Source: Alterisphingorhabdus sp038748365
GTDB taxonomy: Bacteria; Pseudomonadota; Alphaproteobacteria; Sphingomonadales; Sphingomonadaceae
NCBI GenBank assembly: GCA_038748365.1
Contig: JBCDIZ010000002.1
Coordinates: 62,001 to 126,000 of the forward strand
Length of the DNA stretch: 64,000 nt
Reading direction: 5' to 3'
Shown in pieces: positions 8,577-17,116 of the stretch (the stretch's first letter is position 1; every line of letters begins with the position of its first letter). The position numbers and the translations under genes were made by a program. Below the pieces are notes generated by a model. That model worked only from the letters and a program-made list of their open reading frames with translations, did not search any database and was not told where the DNA came from.

Positions 8577-9187
8577 AGTCGCGGTCTGCGTGCCGCCGGT
8601 CGTTCATAGGCGCTGCCCTGCAATGCCACATCCAGCCGCTCGAGATACGCCTCCTGCGATATATCGATCGCGCCCAGACTGGCGAGATGGTCGGTCATAA
8701 ACTGGCAATCGAGCAGGGTGAAGCCACCATGCCGCATCGCCGCGACCAACGCGCACAGTGCCACTTTTGAGGCATCACGCTGACGGCTGAACATGCTCTC
8801 ACCACAAAAGACGCGGCCCAGCGAAACGCCATAAAGCCCGCCGACCAGTACGCCTTTTTGCCAACATTCAATACTGTGTGCATGGCCGATCTGATTTAGC
8901 AATTGATAGCTCTCGCGGATCGTCGGATTGATCCAGCTCTCCCGGCGATCCGGCGCTGCCTCGGCGCACAGATCGACCACCTCTTCAAAAGCGGTATTGC
9001 AGCGGATGGTGAACACATCGCGGCGCAGCGTCTTGCGCAATGAGCGCGACAGGTGAAAGCCATCGAGTGGCAATATCGCCCGGTCCTTGGGCTCGACCCA
9101 GAACACCTCCTCATCCTCGCGCGAATCGGCCATGGGGAACAGGCCGACAGCATAGGCGCGCAACAGGACTTCCGGATCGATGATCAT
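8321..9187 (-). CDS. aat: Leucyl/phenylalanyl-tRNA-protein transferase
   Basis: Aat transfers Leu or Phe from charged tRNA to proteins with N-terminal Lys or Arg, marking them for ClpS/ClpAP degradation in the bacterial N-degron pathway. Signatures: LRAYAVGLFPMAD at the start, VFWVEPKDRAILPLDGFHLS, HSIECWQKGVLVGGLYGVSLG, then FCGESMFSRQRDASKVAL and LLDCQFMTDHLASLGA. I start it at ATG 9187 (MIIDPEVL). The enzyme is complete by about residue 200; E. coli Aat has 234. The last 85 codons, Gly/Ala/Ser-rich, are antisense to the DUF2155 tail because no stop occurs until 8321. The true protein may carry this tail. Confidence 0.9.
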   Translation of the reverse strand: MIIDPEVLLRAYAVGLFPMADSREDEEVFWVEPKDRAILPLDGFHLSRSLRKTLRRDVFTIRCNTAFEEVVDLCAEAAPDRRESWINPTIRESYQLLNQIGHAHSIECWQKGVLVGGLYGVSLGRVFCGESMFSRQRDASKVALCALVAAMRHGGFTLLDCQFMTDHLASLGAIDISQEAYLERLDVALQGSAYERPAARRPRLYGTAGGGGSSAGAVSVGAGGVAGAGVAGAGAEPSLPDAFSELISVAGADGRRAGADSDDSDVLDPAMGSSSPGKLIAQSLTQTS

Positions 9188-9293
9188 AGCAACCGACCCT
9201 AACCACCTAGTGTCACATGGCAAAGGGTGATTGCACTCTTGCCAGTGGGCGGACGACCCGGTAAGGGCGTCATCCGGCCAATAAGCGCCGTGC

Positions 9294-9369
9294 AGGGGTG
9301 TAGCTCAGTTGGTAGAGCATCGGTCTCCAAAACCGAGGGCCACGGGTTCGAATCCTGTCACCCCTGCCA
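9294..9369 (+). tRNA. tRNA-Trp (CCA anticodon)
   Basis: A 76-base cloverleaf. Acceptor AGGGGTG (9294-9300) pairs with CACCCCT (9359-9365), followed by G and an encoded CCA end. The D-arm is TAGCTCAGTTGGTAGAGCA, the anticodon loop CTCCAAA carries CCA between TCGGT and ACCGA, and the T-loop is GGTTCGAATCC. In many bacteria tRNA-Trp directly precedes secE; here secE is 2.7 kb further on. Confidence 0.97.
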
Positions 9370-9477
9370 TTCTTTTTATAAGCCATTGCTTTTGCTTTAA
9401 TTTTCCTCGGTTAGACAATCTTTGACTGAAAGGTTGGACAATGCAGACGCCGCGAGCGACGCTAGATATTTAGCGAA

Positions 9478-11376
9478 TTATTCGCCGCGTTTATCCAAAA
9501 TAGCCTCGATTTCGTCCATCACCTTGTCCATGCGGTCGATGACAGCATTATACGGGTCTGCCGAGGTCATATCCAATCCGGCATCGCGCAGGATTTCGAG
9601 CGGATAATCTGAGCCGCCGTCTTTCAGGAAAGCGATATAGGTGTCGCGCGCCGCGTCGCCATCGGTTTTCAGCTTATCAACGAAATAGGCCGCACCTGCG
9701 ATCGATGTGGCGTACTGATAGACGTAGAAGTTATAGTAGAAGTGCGGGATATAGGCCCATTCCATCATGTCGCGCTCGGCAATATTCATGACGCCTTTGT
9801 CATGGCCGTGATAGCGCTTGAGGATGTCGCCATAGATTTGTGTCATCCGCGCACCGGTCAATGCTTCGCCGCGCTCGACTGCTTCATGGACAGCAAGCTC
9901 AAACTCGGAGAACATCACCTGGCGGAAGAAAGTGCCGCGCATCTGCTCCAGCGCGTAACCGAGATAGAAGAGTCGTTCTTCCTCGGTTTTGGCCCCGGCA
10001 AGCATATGTTCCTGCAGCAACAGCTCATTGGCAATGGCCGCGATTTCGGTCGTGAAGATTGAGAAACCAGCAAGCTCATAGGGTTGGTTTTCATTGGTCA
10101 ACACCTGATGCATGCCATGGCCCCATTCATGGGCATAAGTCGATGCGCTGTTATAATCATCCTGATGGTTGAGCAGGATCAGCGGGTGCACATCATAAGC
10201 GGAACCCGACATATAGGCGCCTGAACGTTTGCCCTTTTGCGGATAGACATGCATCCAGCGCTTGCTGGAAGCATCGGCAAACTTCTCGGTATATTCCTCG
10301 CCCAGCACTTTGACAGAAGCGAGAACATTGTCACGGGTTGCGTCAATCGGGAAGGTCAATTCGGTCTCAACCAGAGCCGGATAGATATCGTGATAGGCCA
10401 AGTCGTCAATTTCCAGCATACGCCCGCGCAGCTCGAAATAGCGGTGCAGCACACCAATCCGGTCGTTCGTCACCTTCACCAGCGTGCGATAGACCTCTTC
10501 GGGGATGTTATCGCCGGAGAGAAAATATTGCAGCGTATTATCATATTTGCGCGCTTTGGCTCTGGCGACATTGGCCTGAACCTCGCCGTTCAGCGTCGCG
10601 CCTAATGTGCTCTCATATTTTTTCCAGTTGCCCCAAAATGCGTCAAAAACGGCAATGCGGTCAGCGCGATTGGGAGACTGACGGTGAAGACCATAGCCTG
10701 CATTGTTGATCACCGCTTCGGTACCATCGCTCAGTGTGACTATCGGCCATTCGATTTCGGCGTTGGCCAGAAGGTCTCTCGCATTTTGTGACGCCGAAAG
10801 CGCGGTGCCCAGCAAAGTGAGCACCTGCTCGGATTCTGGCGACAGCACATGCTCGGACTGGCGCAGTGCATTGCGCAGGAACAGCGCATGCTTTTCAAGG
10901 CCGGGCTCCTCAGCGATAAAAGTCATAATACGCTCTTCGCCGAGGCTCACTATTTCTGGGACAAAGAAGCTGCTGGCTGCACCGGCGGCCTGACCCAGAG
11001 CCTGTAAACGACCGACCATTTCCTGCCCTTCCGTAGCGCCAAGATTGGTGTTGCGAAGGTTGGATGCATAGGTTCCCAGACGCGAGATTTCTTTGGTGAA
11101 GCTCGAGCGGGCATCAAGTGCGGCGAGCAGGGTTGCAGAATCATCACCAAGCTTGCCTTTATAGGGCCCAAGGCCATCAACCTGTCCGCGCAAGCGCTCC
11201 AGTTCGGTATCCCAAGCTTCTTTGGACGAATAGAATTCGGTCAGATCCCATATGTACTTTTCGTCGGCCTGTTCTGCAGCAGCCGCCTGCGCAAAAGCCG
11301 GTGTAGATATTGCCCCCAAACTGATGGCGCTGGTAAATGCAATGACACTGAAGGAACGGAGAAAGAGTTGCTTCAC
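9478..11376 (-). CDS. pepF: Secreted oligoendopeptidase F (M3 family)
   Basis: A 632-residue zinc metallopeptidase that cleaves short peptides. The zinc site is HEWGH inside STYAHEWGHGMHQVL, and the downstream glutamate region FSIFTTEIAAIANELLLQEH is present. The core has the expected SGSAYDVHPLILLNHQDDY block. Unlike the cytosolic Lactococcus enzyme, this one has a signal peptide (cleavage likely after STPAFAQA), so it should work in the periplasm. It is a single gene, convergent with nothing and divergent from the VOC gene. The tRNA-Trp gene lies about 110 bases beyond its 3' end. Confidence 0.93.
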   Translation of the reverse strand: MKQLFLRSFSVIAFTSAISLGAISTPAFAQAAAAEQADEKYIWDLTEFYSSKEAWDTELERLRGQVDGLGPYKGKLGDDSATLLAALDARSSFTKEISRLGTYASNLRNTNLGATEGQEMVGRLQALGQAAGAASSFFVPEIVSLGEERIMTFIAEEPGLEKHALFLRNALRQSEHVLSPESEQVLTLLGTALSASQNARDLLANAEIEWPIVTLSDGTEAVINNAGYGLHRQSPNRADRIAVFDAFWGNWKKYESTLGATLNGEVQANVARAKARKYDNTLQYFLSGDNIPEEVYRTLVKVTNDRIGVLHRYFELRGRMLEIDDLAYHDIYPALVETELTFPIDATRDNVLASVKVLGEEYTEKFADASSKRWMHVYPQKGKRSGAYMSGSAYDVHPLILLNHQDDYNSASTYAHEWGHGMHQVLTNENQPYELAGFSIFTTEIAAIANELLLQEHMLAGAKTEEERLFYLGYALEQMRGTFFRQVMFSEFELAVHEAVERGEALTGARMTQIYGDILKRYHGHDKGVMNIAERDMMEWAYIPHFYYNFYVYQYATSIAGAAYFVDKLKTDGDAARDTYIAFLKDGGSDYPLEILRDAGLDMTSADPYNAVIDRMDKVMDEIEAILDKRGE

Positions 11377-11489
11377 GATATGGGCCTTCCCTGCTGTTTG
11401 AAATATGCCGGGTCCCGTAAATGATATGATGTATCAGAACAATATTCTATGGTTAAACGCACGATAAGACTCGACAGAACTCTATGTTA

Positions 11490-11515
11490 TTACTGCCCTC
11501 AGTTACTGCCCTCAG
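11490..11515. repeat. 13-base perfect tandem duplication
   Basis: TTACTGCCCTCAG occurs twice back to back, 16-41 bases before the VOC gene start, in the divergent promoter region with pepF. It may be a recent slippage duplication; it also changes promoter spacing. Confidence 0.8.
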
Positions 11516-11530
11516 TTGCCGCCATAAGAG

Positions 11531-11935
11531 ATGACTATGCAAAGAATTGCCGATGTAGCGCTGGTTGTTCCAGATTATGACGAAGCTATCGACTTTTATG
11601 TCAATCGCCTCGGCTTTACTCTTGTCAGCGATATAGATCTTGGAGGTAGAAAGCGCTGGGTACGAGTGCGTCCCGAGGATGATGACAGCGGCACCTGTCT
11701 GTTGCTGGCGCAGGCTGTCGATGAGTTACAAAAAGCCGCCATTGGCAATCAGACCGGAGGGCGCGTCGGCTTCTTCTTGCAGACCGACGATTTCGCCAGC
11801 GATTATACGCGCCTGAAGGATAATGGCGTCCAGTTTCTGGAAGCGCCGCGGCATGAGGATTATGGCTCTGTTGCTGTATTCTCTGATCCATGGGGAAATA
11901 AATGGGATCTGATCGAGCCGCGACCGGAGGCGTGA
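11531..11935 (+). CDS. VOC family protein (glyoxalase/bleomycin-resistance fold)
   Basis: A 134-residue single-module vicinal oxygen chelate protein. It begins with the usual ALVVPDYDEAIDFYVNRLGF and ends with GSVAVFSDPWGNKWDLIEP, where the conserved glutamate is a metal ligand in this superfamily. The substrate cannot be deduced: family members include glyoxalases, dioxygenases and drug-binding proteins. Short length implies a homodimer. It stands alone between divergent pepF and secE. Confidence 0.88.
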   Translation: MTMQRIADVALVVPDYDEAIDFYVNRLGFTLVSDIDLGGRKRWVRVRPEDDDSGTCLLLAQAVDELQKAAIGNQTGGRVGFFLQTDDFASDYTRLKDNGVQFLEAPRHEDYGSVAVFSDPWGNKWDLIEPRPEA

Positions 11936-12015
11936 AAATCCGCAAAGCCGCTTGCCTTTTTTACAGCCCAGCGCTATCGCCCTCGTAATTTCCTGACATT
12001 GGGCATATATACGGA

Positions 12016-12036
12016 CCTCCGCAAGCGAAGCGGAGG
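12016..12036. other. Short hairpin upstream of secE
   Basis: CCTCCGC and GCGGAGG form a perfect 7-base stem around a 7-base loop, 53 bases before secE. No U-run follows, so it is not an obvious terminator. It could be an RNA element in the secE-nusG leader. Confidence 0.35.
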
Positions 12037-12088
12037 AAAATTCGTGTCCCTTGATGGGGCGGTTAAAGCGAAATGCGAGTGAAGAAAA

Positions 12089-12286
12089 ATGGCAAAAACG
12101 TCTCCCGGTGAATTTGTCCGTCAGGTGCGGGCCGAAACCTCCAAGGTGGTCTGGCCGACGCGTCAGGAAACGCTGGTCACGGCGGTGATGGTGTTCATCA
12201 TGATGACGATTTTGGCACTCTTTTTCCTTGGCGTAGACACATTCTTCAACTGGATTGTTCAGTCGCTGCTCTCGCTCGCCGCATAG
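12089..12286 (+). CDS. secE: Preprotein translocase subunit SecE
   Basis: A 65-residue single-helix membrane protein, the clamp of the SecYEG channel. The amphipathic N-terminal helix contains FVRQVRAETSKVVWPTRQET, the SecE signature, followed by one membrane helix (VMVFIMMTILALFFLGVDTF). Length is that of the short SecE found in most bacteria. It lies 42 bases upstream of nusG in the normal secE-nusG pair. Confidence 0.97.
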   Translation: MAKTSPGEFVRQVRAETSKVVWPTRQETLVTAVMVFIMMTILALFFLGVDTFFNWIVQSLLSLAA

Positions 12287-12328
12287 GCAATTTTTTGAAG
12301 CCCTCTTTTAGATAGAAATCCCGATCTT

Positions 12329-12865
12329 ATGGCACGCTGGTATATCATTCACGCCTATTCAGGCTTTGAGAACAAAGTCAAAGAAGCGATTCTGGCTGAT
12401 GCGGAGCGTCTGGAGCTGACGCAGTTGGTCGAGGAAATCGAGGTTCCGACCGAGACCGTCACCGAAGTGCGTCGTGGCAAAAAGGTGCAGTCAGAACGCA
12501 AATTCTTCCCCGGCTATGTGCTGGCCAAGCTGCAGATGACCGATGATGTCTATCACTTGGTCAAGGATCAGCCCAAGGTTACAGGTTTCCTTGGCTCTAG
12601 CGGCAAGCCACAGCCGATCAGCGAAGCCGAGGCTGCGCGTATCCTCAACACCAAGGAAGAAGCCGCCAACGCGCCGCGCGTTAAGGTCGATGTCGAATAT
12701 GAGATCGGCGATCAGGTCAAGGTGCTCGAAGGCCCCTTTGCCAGCTTTAACGGCGTGGTCGAAGAGCTTGATTTCGACAAGGGCAAGGTCAAGGTGTCAG
12801 TATCAATCTTTGGCCGGGCGACCCCGGTTGAGCTGGACTTTGAACAGGTTGAGCTGGCGAAGTAA
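12329..12865 (+). CDS. nusG: Transcription termination/antitermination factor NusG
   Basis: A 178-residue NusG. The NGN domain begins MARWYIIHAYSGFENKVKEA and includes KFFPGYVLAKLQM; the KOW motif of the C-terminal domain reads GDQVKVLEGPFASFNGVVEE. It binds RNA polymerase and couples it to Rho or the ribosome. The ribosomal protein genes rplK-rplA that usually follow nusG are absent; an AT-richer non-coding stretch and then the dcw cluster follow instead. Confidence 0.97.
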   Translation: MARWYIIHAYSGFENKVKEAILADAERLELTQLVEEIEVPTETVTEVRRGKKVQSERKFFPGYVLAKLQMTDDVYHLVKDQPKVTGFLGSSGKPQPISEAEAARILNTKEEAANAPRVKVDVEYEIGDQVKVLEGPFASFNGVVEELDFDKGKVKVSVSIFGRATPVELDFEQVELAK

Positions 12866-13342
12866 GCGTTGTGCGATTCTGTTAAAATTGAATCGTCATC
12901 TGGGACCCTGCTACACATATTTAAGAGGTCCTGACCTTAGCTCATCACAATATTAATAATGGGCCGGCCCAAATTCAAAGAGCCTGTGCGGTGCCAATTC
13001 AGTGAATCGCTGTATATTTATGCGAGTCTACACGCTCTCAATTGGCCTTAGAGCAGAAATATTCATATCTAAGATAAGAACAAATAGTGAATATATAGAA
13101 GGCTCTGCTACAGAAATTCGGCATGGAAATGAAAAATATTCAATAAAAACAGTACTTAATTTTATATTCCCGTAAAATCCCGTGAATTCCCCTTTTCTCC
13201 CGCAATTAAGGCTGATAAACCCGCATCAACTATAGGGTGGATTGTTTCCAGATGCTGATTCTCAGCACCGCTGGCGCATAGCGCTTGCCGGAACGGGAGT
13301 GCTTTGCCCTGGCCATATCGGTCAAGACCAGGGTGGACGAAC
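12866..13342. other. AT-richer non-coding stretch between nusG and mraZ
   Basis: 477 bases with no firm gene. From about 12880 to 13180 base composition is clearly AT-richer than the rest. Two short open frames exist: 12959-13051 (30 codons, beginning MGRPKFKEPV) and 13020-13175 (51 codons, beginning MRVYTLSIGL). Neither has a strong ribosome site or a family I recognise; they may be remnants of a lost or foreign gene. The dcw promoter should lie in the right-hand part. Confidence 0.5.
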
Positions 13343-13843
13343 GTGAGCGAGCAGCCGAGATATCGGTATAGAGGGACATTTTTCGCCGCTCGCGGTGAAA
13401 AAGACCGCTTCGTGCTGCCTGCAGAATTTCGCAAAACCGTCACTGATAGCAGCGACAAGCGCCTGTTGTGCCTGTCGCGCGACACCCGTTTCCCCTGCCT
13501 TGTCGGCTATGGTTTGAGTCGGCAGGACGAGATTGACGCCGAGATTGATCGCCAGGAAGCGCTCGCCACCCAGCGCGGAGAGGTGTTTGATCGCGAAGAG
13601 GCTGAGCTTTCGAGTTCGGCTATGGTGTTTGAGACCGGTTTTGACGCGTCAGGCCGGTTTATCTTCCCGCCGCATGCGCGCATCCTGGCCAACATTGATG
13701 GGCAAGCGCTGTTTATCGGTGGCGGCAGTCAATTCCAGATCTGGGATCCAGATGCGCTGCTCACCTACGAGACCGATGTTCCGCGGCTGCTCGACGCCAA
13801 GACGCTGATCCCCTATTTCCGCGAAGAGCTGGAGGCGCGCTAA
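13343..13843 (+). CDS. mraZ: Transcriptional regulator MraZ
   Basis: A 166-residue member of the MraZ family, with two AbrB-like SpoVT folds; MraZ represses its own dcw operon in E. coli. The first half contains GEKDRFVLPAEFRKTV, the second ETGFDASGRFIFPPHARILA, the expected two DxxGRxxLP-like units, although the first lacks the usual D..G spacing. I choose GTG 13343, preceded by AGGGTGGA, over an in-frame ATG at 13304. The stop overlaps the rsmH start (TAATG). Clear TGGG repeat boxes for self-regulation were not found upstream. Confidence 0.9.
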   Translation: MSEQPRYRYRGTFFAARGEKDRFVLPAEFRKTVTDSSDKRLLCLSRDTRFPCLVGYGLSRQDEIDAEIDRQEALATQRGEVFDREEAELSSSAMVFETGFDASGRFIFPPHARILANIDGQALFIGGGSQFQIWDPDALLTYETDVPRLLDAKTLIPYFREELEAR

Positions 13844-14805
13844 TGACCGCTGACAGTATTTCTGCAAGCCCTGCGCCGCATATTCCGGTTCTGCTCGATC
13901 AAGTCATCGCCGCGCTCGCCATCCACCCGGGCGAGCGGCATGTCGATGCCACATTTGGTGCAGGCGGATATACGCGCGCGATGCTGGCCAAGGGCGCGAT
14001 GGTGCATGGCTTTGACCGTGACCCCGATGCGCGACCTTATGCCGAGGCTGTACTGGGCGAGCATGGCGAGATGTTCCGCTTCCACCCGGCCGAGTTCTCG
14101 CAACTGGCCAGCGTTTTGCGTGAGGCAGGCGTAGAAGCGGTTGATGGTATCGTCTTTGATATTGGCGTTTCGTCGATGCAGCTCGACCGACCGGAGCGGG
14201 GCTTTTCGTTCCGCGAGGACGGGCCATTAGATATGCGCATGGCGCAAAGCGGGCAGAGCGCGGCGGATTTCCTCAATTCTGCCGAGGCCGATGCGATCGC
14301 GGATGTGCTTTATCTTTATGGCGAGGAGCGCCAGTCGCGCCGCGTGGCCCGTGCGATCTGCGCTGCGCGTCCGTTGCAGACCACAGCGGAACTGGCGGCG
14401 ATTATCCGCAAGGCACTCGGCCATCATCCCGGCATGAAGAAAGACCCGGCCACACGCAGTTTTCAGGCTATCCGCATTCATGTGAATGGCGAAATGGACG
14501 AACTGCGCGCTGGTCTGGCGGCGGCAGAGGCGATGCTGAAACCCGGTGGGCGCCTCGCTGTCGTTACCTTTCACAGCCTGGAAGATCGGATTGTGAAGCA
14601 GTTTTTGCGCGTACGCTCTGGCGGGCGGGGCGGTGGCTCACGCCATCTGCCCGTCGCCGATACCGGGCCGAAGCCCAGCTTTGGCAAACCCGCCAAAGCC
14701 ATTCGCGCGGGCGAAGAGGAATGTGCCCGCAACCCCCGCGCCCGCTCGGCAACATTGCGCGCGGCCATTCGCACCGATGCACCGGCATGGAAGGAGGCAG
14801 CATGA
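13843..14805 (+). CDS. rsmH: 16S rRNA (cytosine-1402-N4)-methyltransferase
   Basis: A 320-residue SAM-dependent methyltransferase (formerly MraW) that methylates C1402 in the ribosomal decoding centre. Visible are HIPVLLDQVI, the SAM-binding DATFGAGGYTRAML, GIVFDIGVSSMQLDRPERGF, PLDMRM, and the FQAIRIHVNGEMDEL block, followed by VVTFHSLEDRIVKQF. Start overlaps the mraZ stop by one base and its stop overlaps the ftsL start (ATGA). Length is normal. Confidence 0.97.
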   Translation: MTADSISASPAPHIPVLLDQVIAALAIHPGERHVDATFGAGGYTRAMLAKGAMVHGFDRDPDARPYAEAVLGEHGEMFRFHPAEFSQLASVLREAGVEAVDGIVFDIGVSSMQLDRPERGFSFREDGPLDMRMAQSGQSAADFLNSAEADAIADVLYLYGEERQSRRVARAICAARPLQTTAELAAIIRKALGHHPGMKKDPATRSFQAIRIHVNGEMDELRAGLAAAEAMLKPGGRLAVVTFHSLEDRIVKQFLRVRSGGRGGGSRHLPVADTGPKPSFGKPAKAIRAGEEECARNPRARSATLRAAIRTDAPAWKEAA

Positions 14806-15425
14806 AACTCGCGGCAAACAGGCTGAAGAACTTGGGCTGGCTGGCGCTGGTCCTGATTGTGGCCATTTCGCTCTATCCGCTGTCGCTCAGCGTTGCCTCG
14901 GTGCGCAGTGATTTATCGCGTACGGAAGCTAAGATCGTCGCAGCCAAAGCGCGGTTGCGCTATCTGGAAACCGAATTTGCCACCCGCGCCAGCATGCGTC
15001 AGCTGGAGCTGTGGAACGCCGTGGATTATGGCTATGCTGCACCTGAAGCCGCGCAATATATCAGCGGTGAGCGGGAACTCGCCAATCTGAGCAAGGGTCG
15101 CGACCATATGCATGACATTGTCGAGGTGGCAATGGTCAGTGTCGATGATGCCGCGGGCAGCATCGGGTCACCCTTTGGCGATGGTATCGCAATTCCCAAG
15201 GCGGGAGATGACAAAGAGGGCAGCGATGTTGTGGCTGCTACTGAGGCTGACTCCGTAGCTGAATCTGCTTCCGGCGCTGCAGCGGCTTCGGCCTCCGGTT
15301 CAGTTTCTGTTGCAATTGACCTGCCTAAAAATGCTCCGACGATCGAGGATCTGCTGGAAGCCAATAATGTCTCATCCAGCAGTGATGCGGCGCCTGTTGC
15401 TGAAAAGGATGATCCGCAACCATGA
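14802..15425 (+). CDS. ftsL: FtsL-like division protein with long periplasmic tail
   Basis: A 207-residue protein in the ftsL slot between rsmH and ftsI. It has one membrane helix at about residues 10-33 (LGWLALVLIVAISLYPLSLS) and then a coiled-coil-like stretch (LSRTEAKIVAAKARLRYLET) typical of FtsL, which joins FtsB and FtsQ and activates FtsWI. The remainder, about residues 115-207, is an acidic Ala/Ser-rich tail, making it nearly twice the usual FtsL length. Sequence similarity within FtsL is low, so the call rests on position and topology. GGAGG precedes ATG 14802. Confidence 0.8.
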   Translation: MKLAANRLKNLGWLALVLIVAISLYPLSLSVASVRSDLSRTEAKIVAAKARLRYLETEFATRASMRQLELWNAVDYGYAAPEAAQYISGERELANLSKGRDHMHDIVEVAMVSVDDAAGSIGSPFGDGIAIPKAGDDKEGSDVVAATEADSVAESASGAAAASASGSVSVAIDLPKNAPTIEDLLEANNVSSSSDAAPVAEKDDPQP

Positions 15426-17116
15426 TGGCCATTGCCCAGGGCAAGGAACGTGTCCGCCTGGCCAGCATATCGGCCCAAGCTCTCTCCGTCGCCCATATGC
15501 GTGCGCTGGTGGTGTTGCTGCTGCTTGCGTTTACTGTTTTGGTGATGATTTCTCGGCTGTTCTATATTGGCGTATTTGAAGAACATCGGATCGCCAAGGA
15601 TACGGGTACGCTATATATCCCGCCAAGGGCTGATCTTGTGGATCGCAATGGCGTACCGCTGGCGCGCACCATCCCGGCCTTTGCCATTCGGGTGGTACCG
15701 GAGAAGATCATCGGTGATCGCAAAGAACTGGCGCGGCAGCTCGCCGAGATCTTCCCCGATACCAGCGCTGATGCCTTTCTGAAAAAGCTCAATCGCGAGA
15801 CCCCAACCTATTTGCGCCGCCGTGTCGTGCCCGAAGTCGCCAATCAGGTGCACGCGCTCGGTGAAGTGGGTTTTGATTTCCCGCAGGAAAATGAGCGCTT
15901 CTATCCGCAACATGGGCTGGGCGCGCATTTGCTTGGCTATGTCAACGCCGATGGCAAGGGCGTGATGGGCATGGAGCGGGTGCTCAATCATCGGCTGGTG
16001 GATGATGCCCGCCGTGCAGAGCCGGTGCGGCTGGCGATGGATGTGCGGGTACAGGCGGCGCTGGAGCATGAGCTTGGCAATGCCATGCTTGACTTGCAGG
16101 CCAAGGGCGCAGCGGGGATCGTGCTGAATGCCAATACCGGTGAGGTGGTAGCGTTGGCCTCACTGCCCGAGTTTAACCCCAACAAGATCGGCAAAGGCGA
16201 TATTGCGCGCCAGACCAATGATGTTACGTTCAATGTCTATGAATTGGGCTCGACCTTCAAGCCATTGACCGTTGCGGCGGCGCTGGATGCGGGCACGGTG
16301 ACCAATCTTGCTACCCGCTATGATGCCACCCAGCCGCTCCAGGTCGGTCGCTTCAAGATCAGCGATGACCACCCTCAGGCGCGTTATCTCAATGTGCCCG
16401 AAACGCTGGTGCACAGCTCCAATATCGTTACCGCGCGGCTGGCGGATAATCTCGGGCGCGATCGCATGGAGGCGATGCTGCGTTCGCTTGGTTTTGATGC
16501 ACCACCCGAAGTTGAGCTGACCGAACGCGGCCACCCGCTCTGGCCGCAAAGCTGGGGCCGGGTGACCAATATGACCATCGCCTATGGCCATGGCATTGCG
16601 GTGACGCCGATGCATCTTGCGTCTGCTTATGCTGCTCTGGTCAATGGTGGTATCTGGCGTCCGGCCAGTGTACGGAAGTTGAATGCCGATGAAGTGCCGC
16701 AGGGTCGGCGCGTGTTCAAAGCGGCAACCAGTGCGCGGATGCGTCAGTTGCTGCGGATGATCGTTGTGCATGGCACCGGTCGGAAAGCGGATGCACCGGG
16801 TTTCCGTATCGGTGGCAAGACCGGATCAGCCGAAAAACCGCATAAGGGCGGCTATAAGAAAAGCTCGCTGGTTTCGACCTTTGCCGCGGCCTTCCCGATG
16901 GACAATCCCAAATATGTTGTCGTCACCATGCTTGATGAACCGAAGGGAAGCGCGGCTTCTGCCTATCAGCGCACTGCTGGCTGGACCGCTGCTCCGGTGG
17001 TTGGCCGGTTGGTTCCGCGCATTGGCCCGATGCTGGGCGTAGTGCCTGATGACCGTCGCGATGTTGATATTACCGAACTGACCCCGTTGCTTTGGAAAGC
17101 GAGGCATTCTGGTTGA
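15422..17116 (+). CDS. ftsI: Peptidoglycan transpeptidase FtsI (PBP3)
   Basis: A 564-residue class B penicillin-binding protein that cross-links septal peptidoglycan. One N-terminal membrane helix (ALVVLLLLAFTVLVMISRLF, about residues 22-41) anchors it. The dimerisation domain follows (RADLVDRNGVPLA). Transpeptidase motifs are the STFK serine in ELGSTFKPLTVAAA, SSN in LVHSSNIVTARL, and KTG in RIGGKTGSAEKP. It overlaps ftsL by four bases and murE by three; its likely partner FtsW is encoded in the same operon. Confidence 0.97.
   Translation: MMAIAQGKERVRLASISAQALSVAHMRALVVLLLLAFTVLVMISRLFYIGVFEEHRIAKDTGTLYIPPRADLVDRNGVPLARTIPAFAIRVVPEKIIGDRKELARQLAEIFPDTSADAFLKKLNRETPTYLRRRVVPEVANQVHALGEVGFDFPQENERFYPQHGLGAHLLGYVNADGKGVMGMERVLNHRLVDDARRAEPVRLAMDVRVQAALEHELGNAMLDLQAKGAAGIVLNANTGEVVALASLPEFNPNKIGKGDIARQTNDVTFNVYELGSTFKPLTVAAALDAGTVTNLATRYDATQPLQVGRFKISDDHPQARYLNVPETLVHSSNIVTARLADNLGRDRMEAMLRSLGFDAPPEVELTERGHPLWPQSWGRVTNMTIAYGHGIAVTPMHLASAYAALVNGGIWRPASVRKLNADEVPQGRRVFKAATSARMRQLLRMIVVHGTGRKADAPGFRIGGKTGSAEKPHKGGYKKSSLVSTFAAAFPMDNPKYVVVTMLDEPKGSAASAYQRTAGWTAAPVVGRLVPRIGPMLGVVPDDRRDVDITELTPLLWKARHSG

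Noticed and set aside
13190..13342. MraZ-binding TGGG repeat boxes before mraZ
   Set aside because: Only isolated GGGTGGA words at 13236 and 13332 were seen, not evenly spaced direct repeats.
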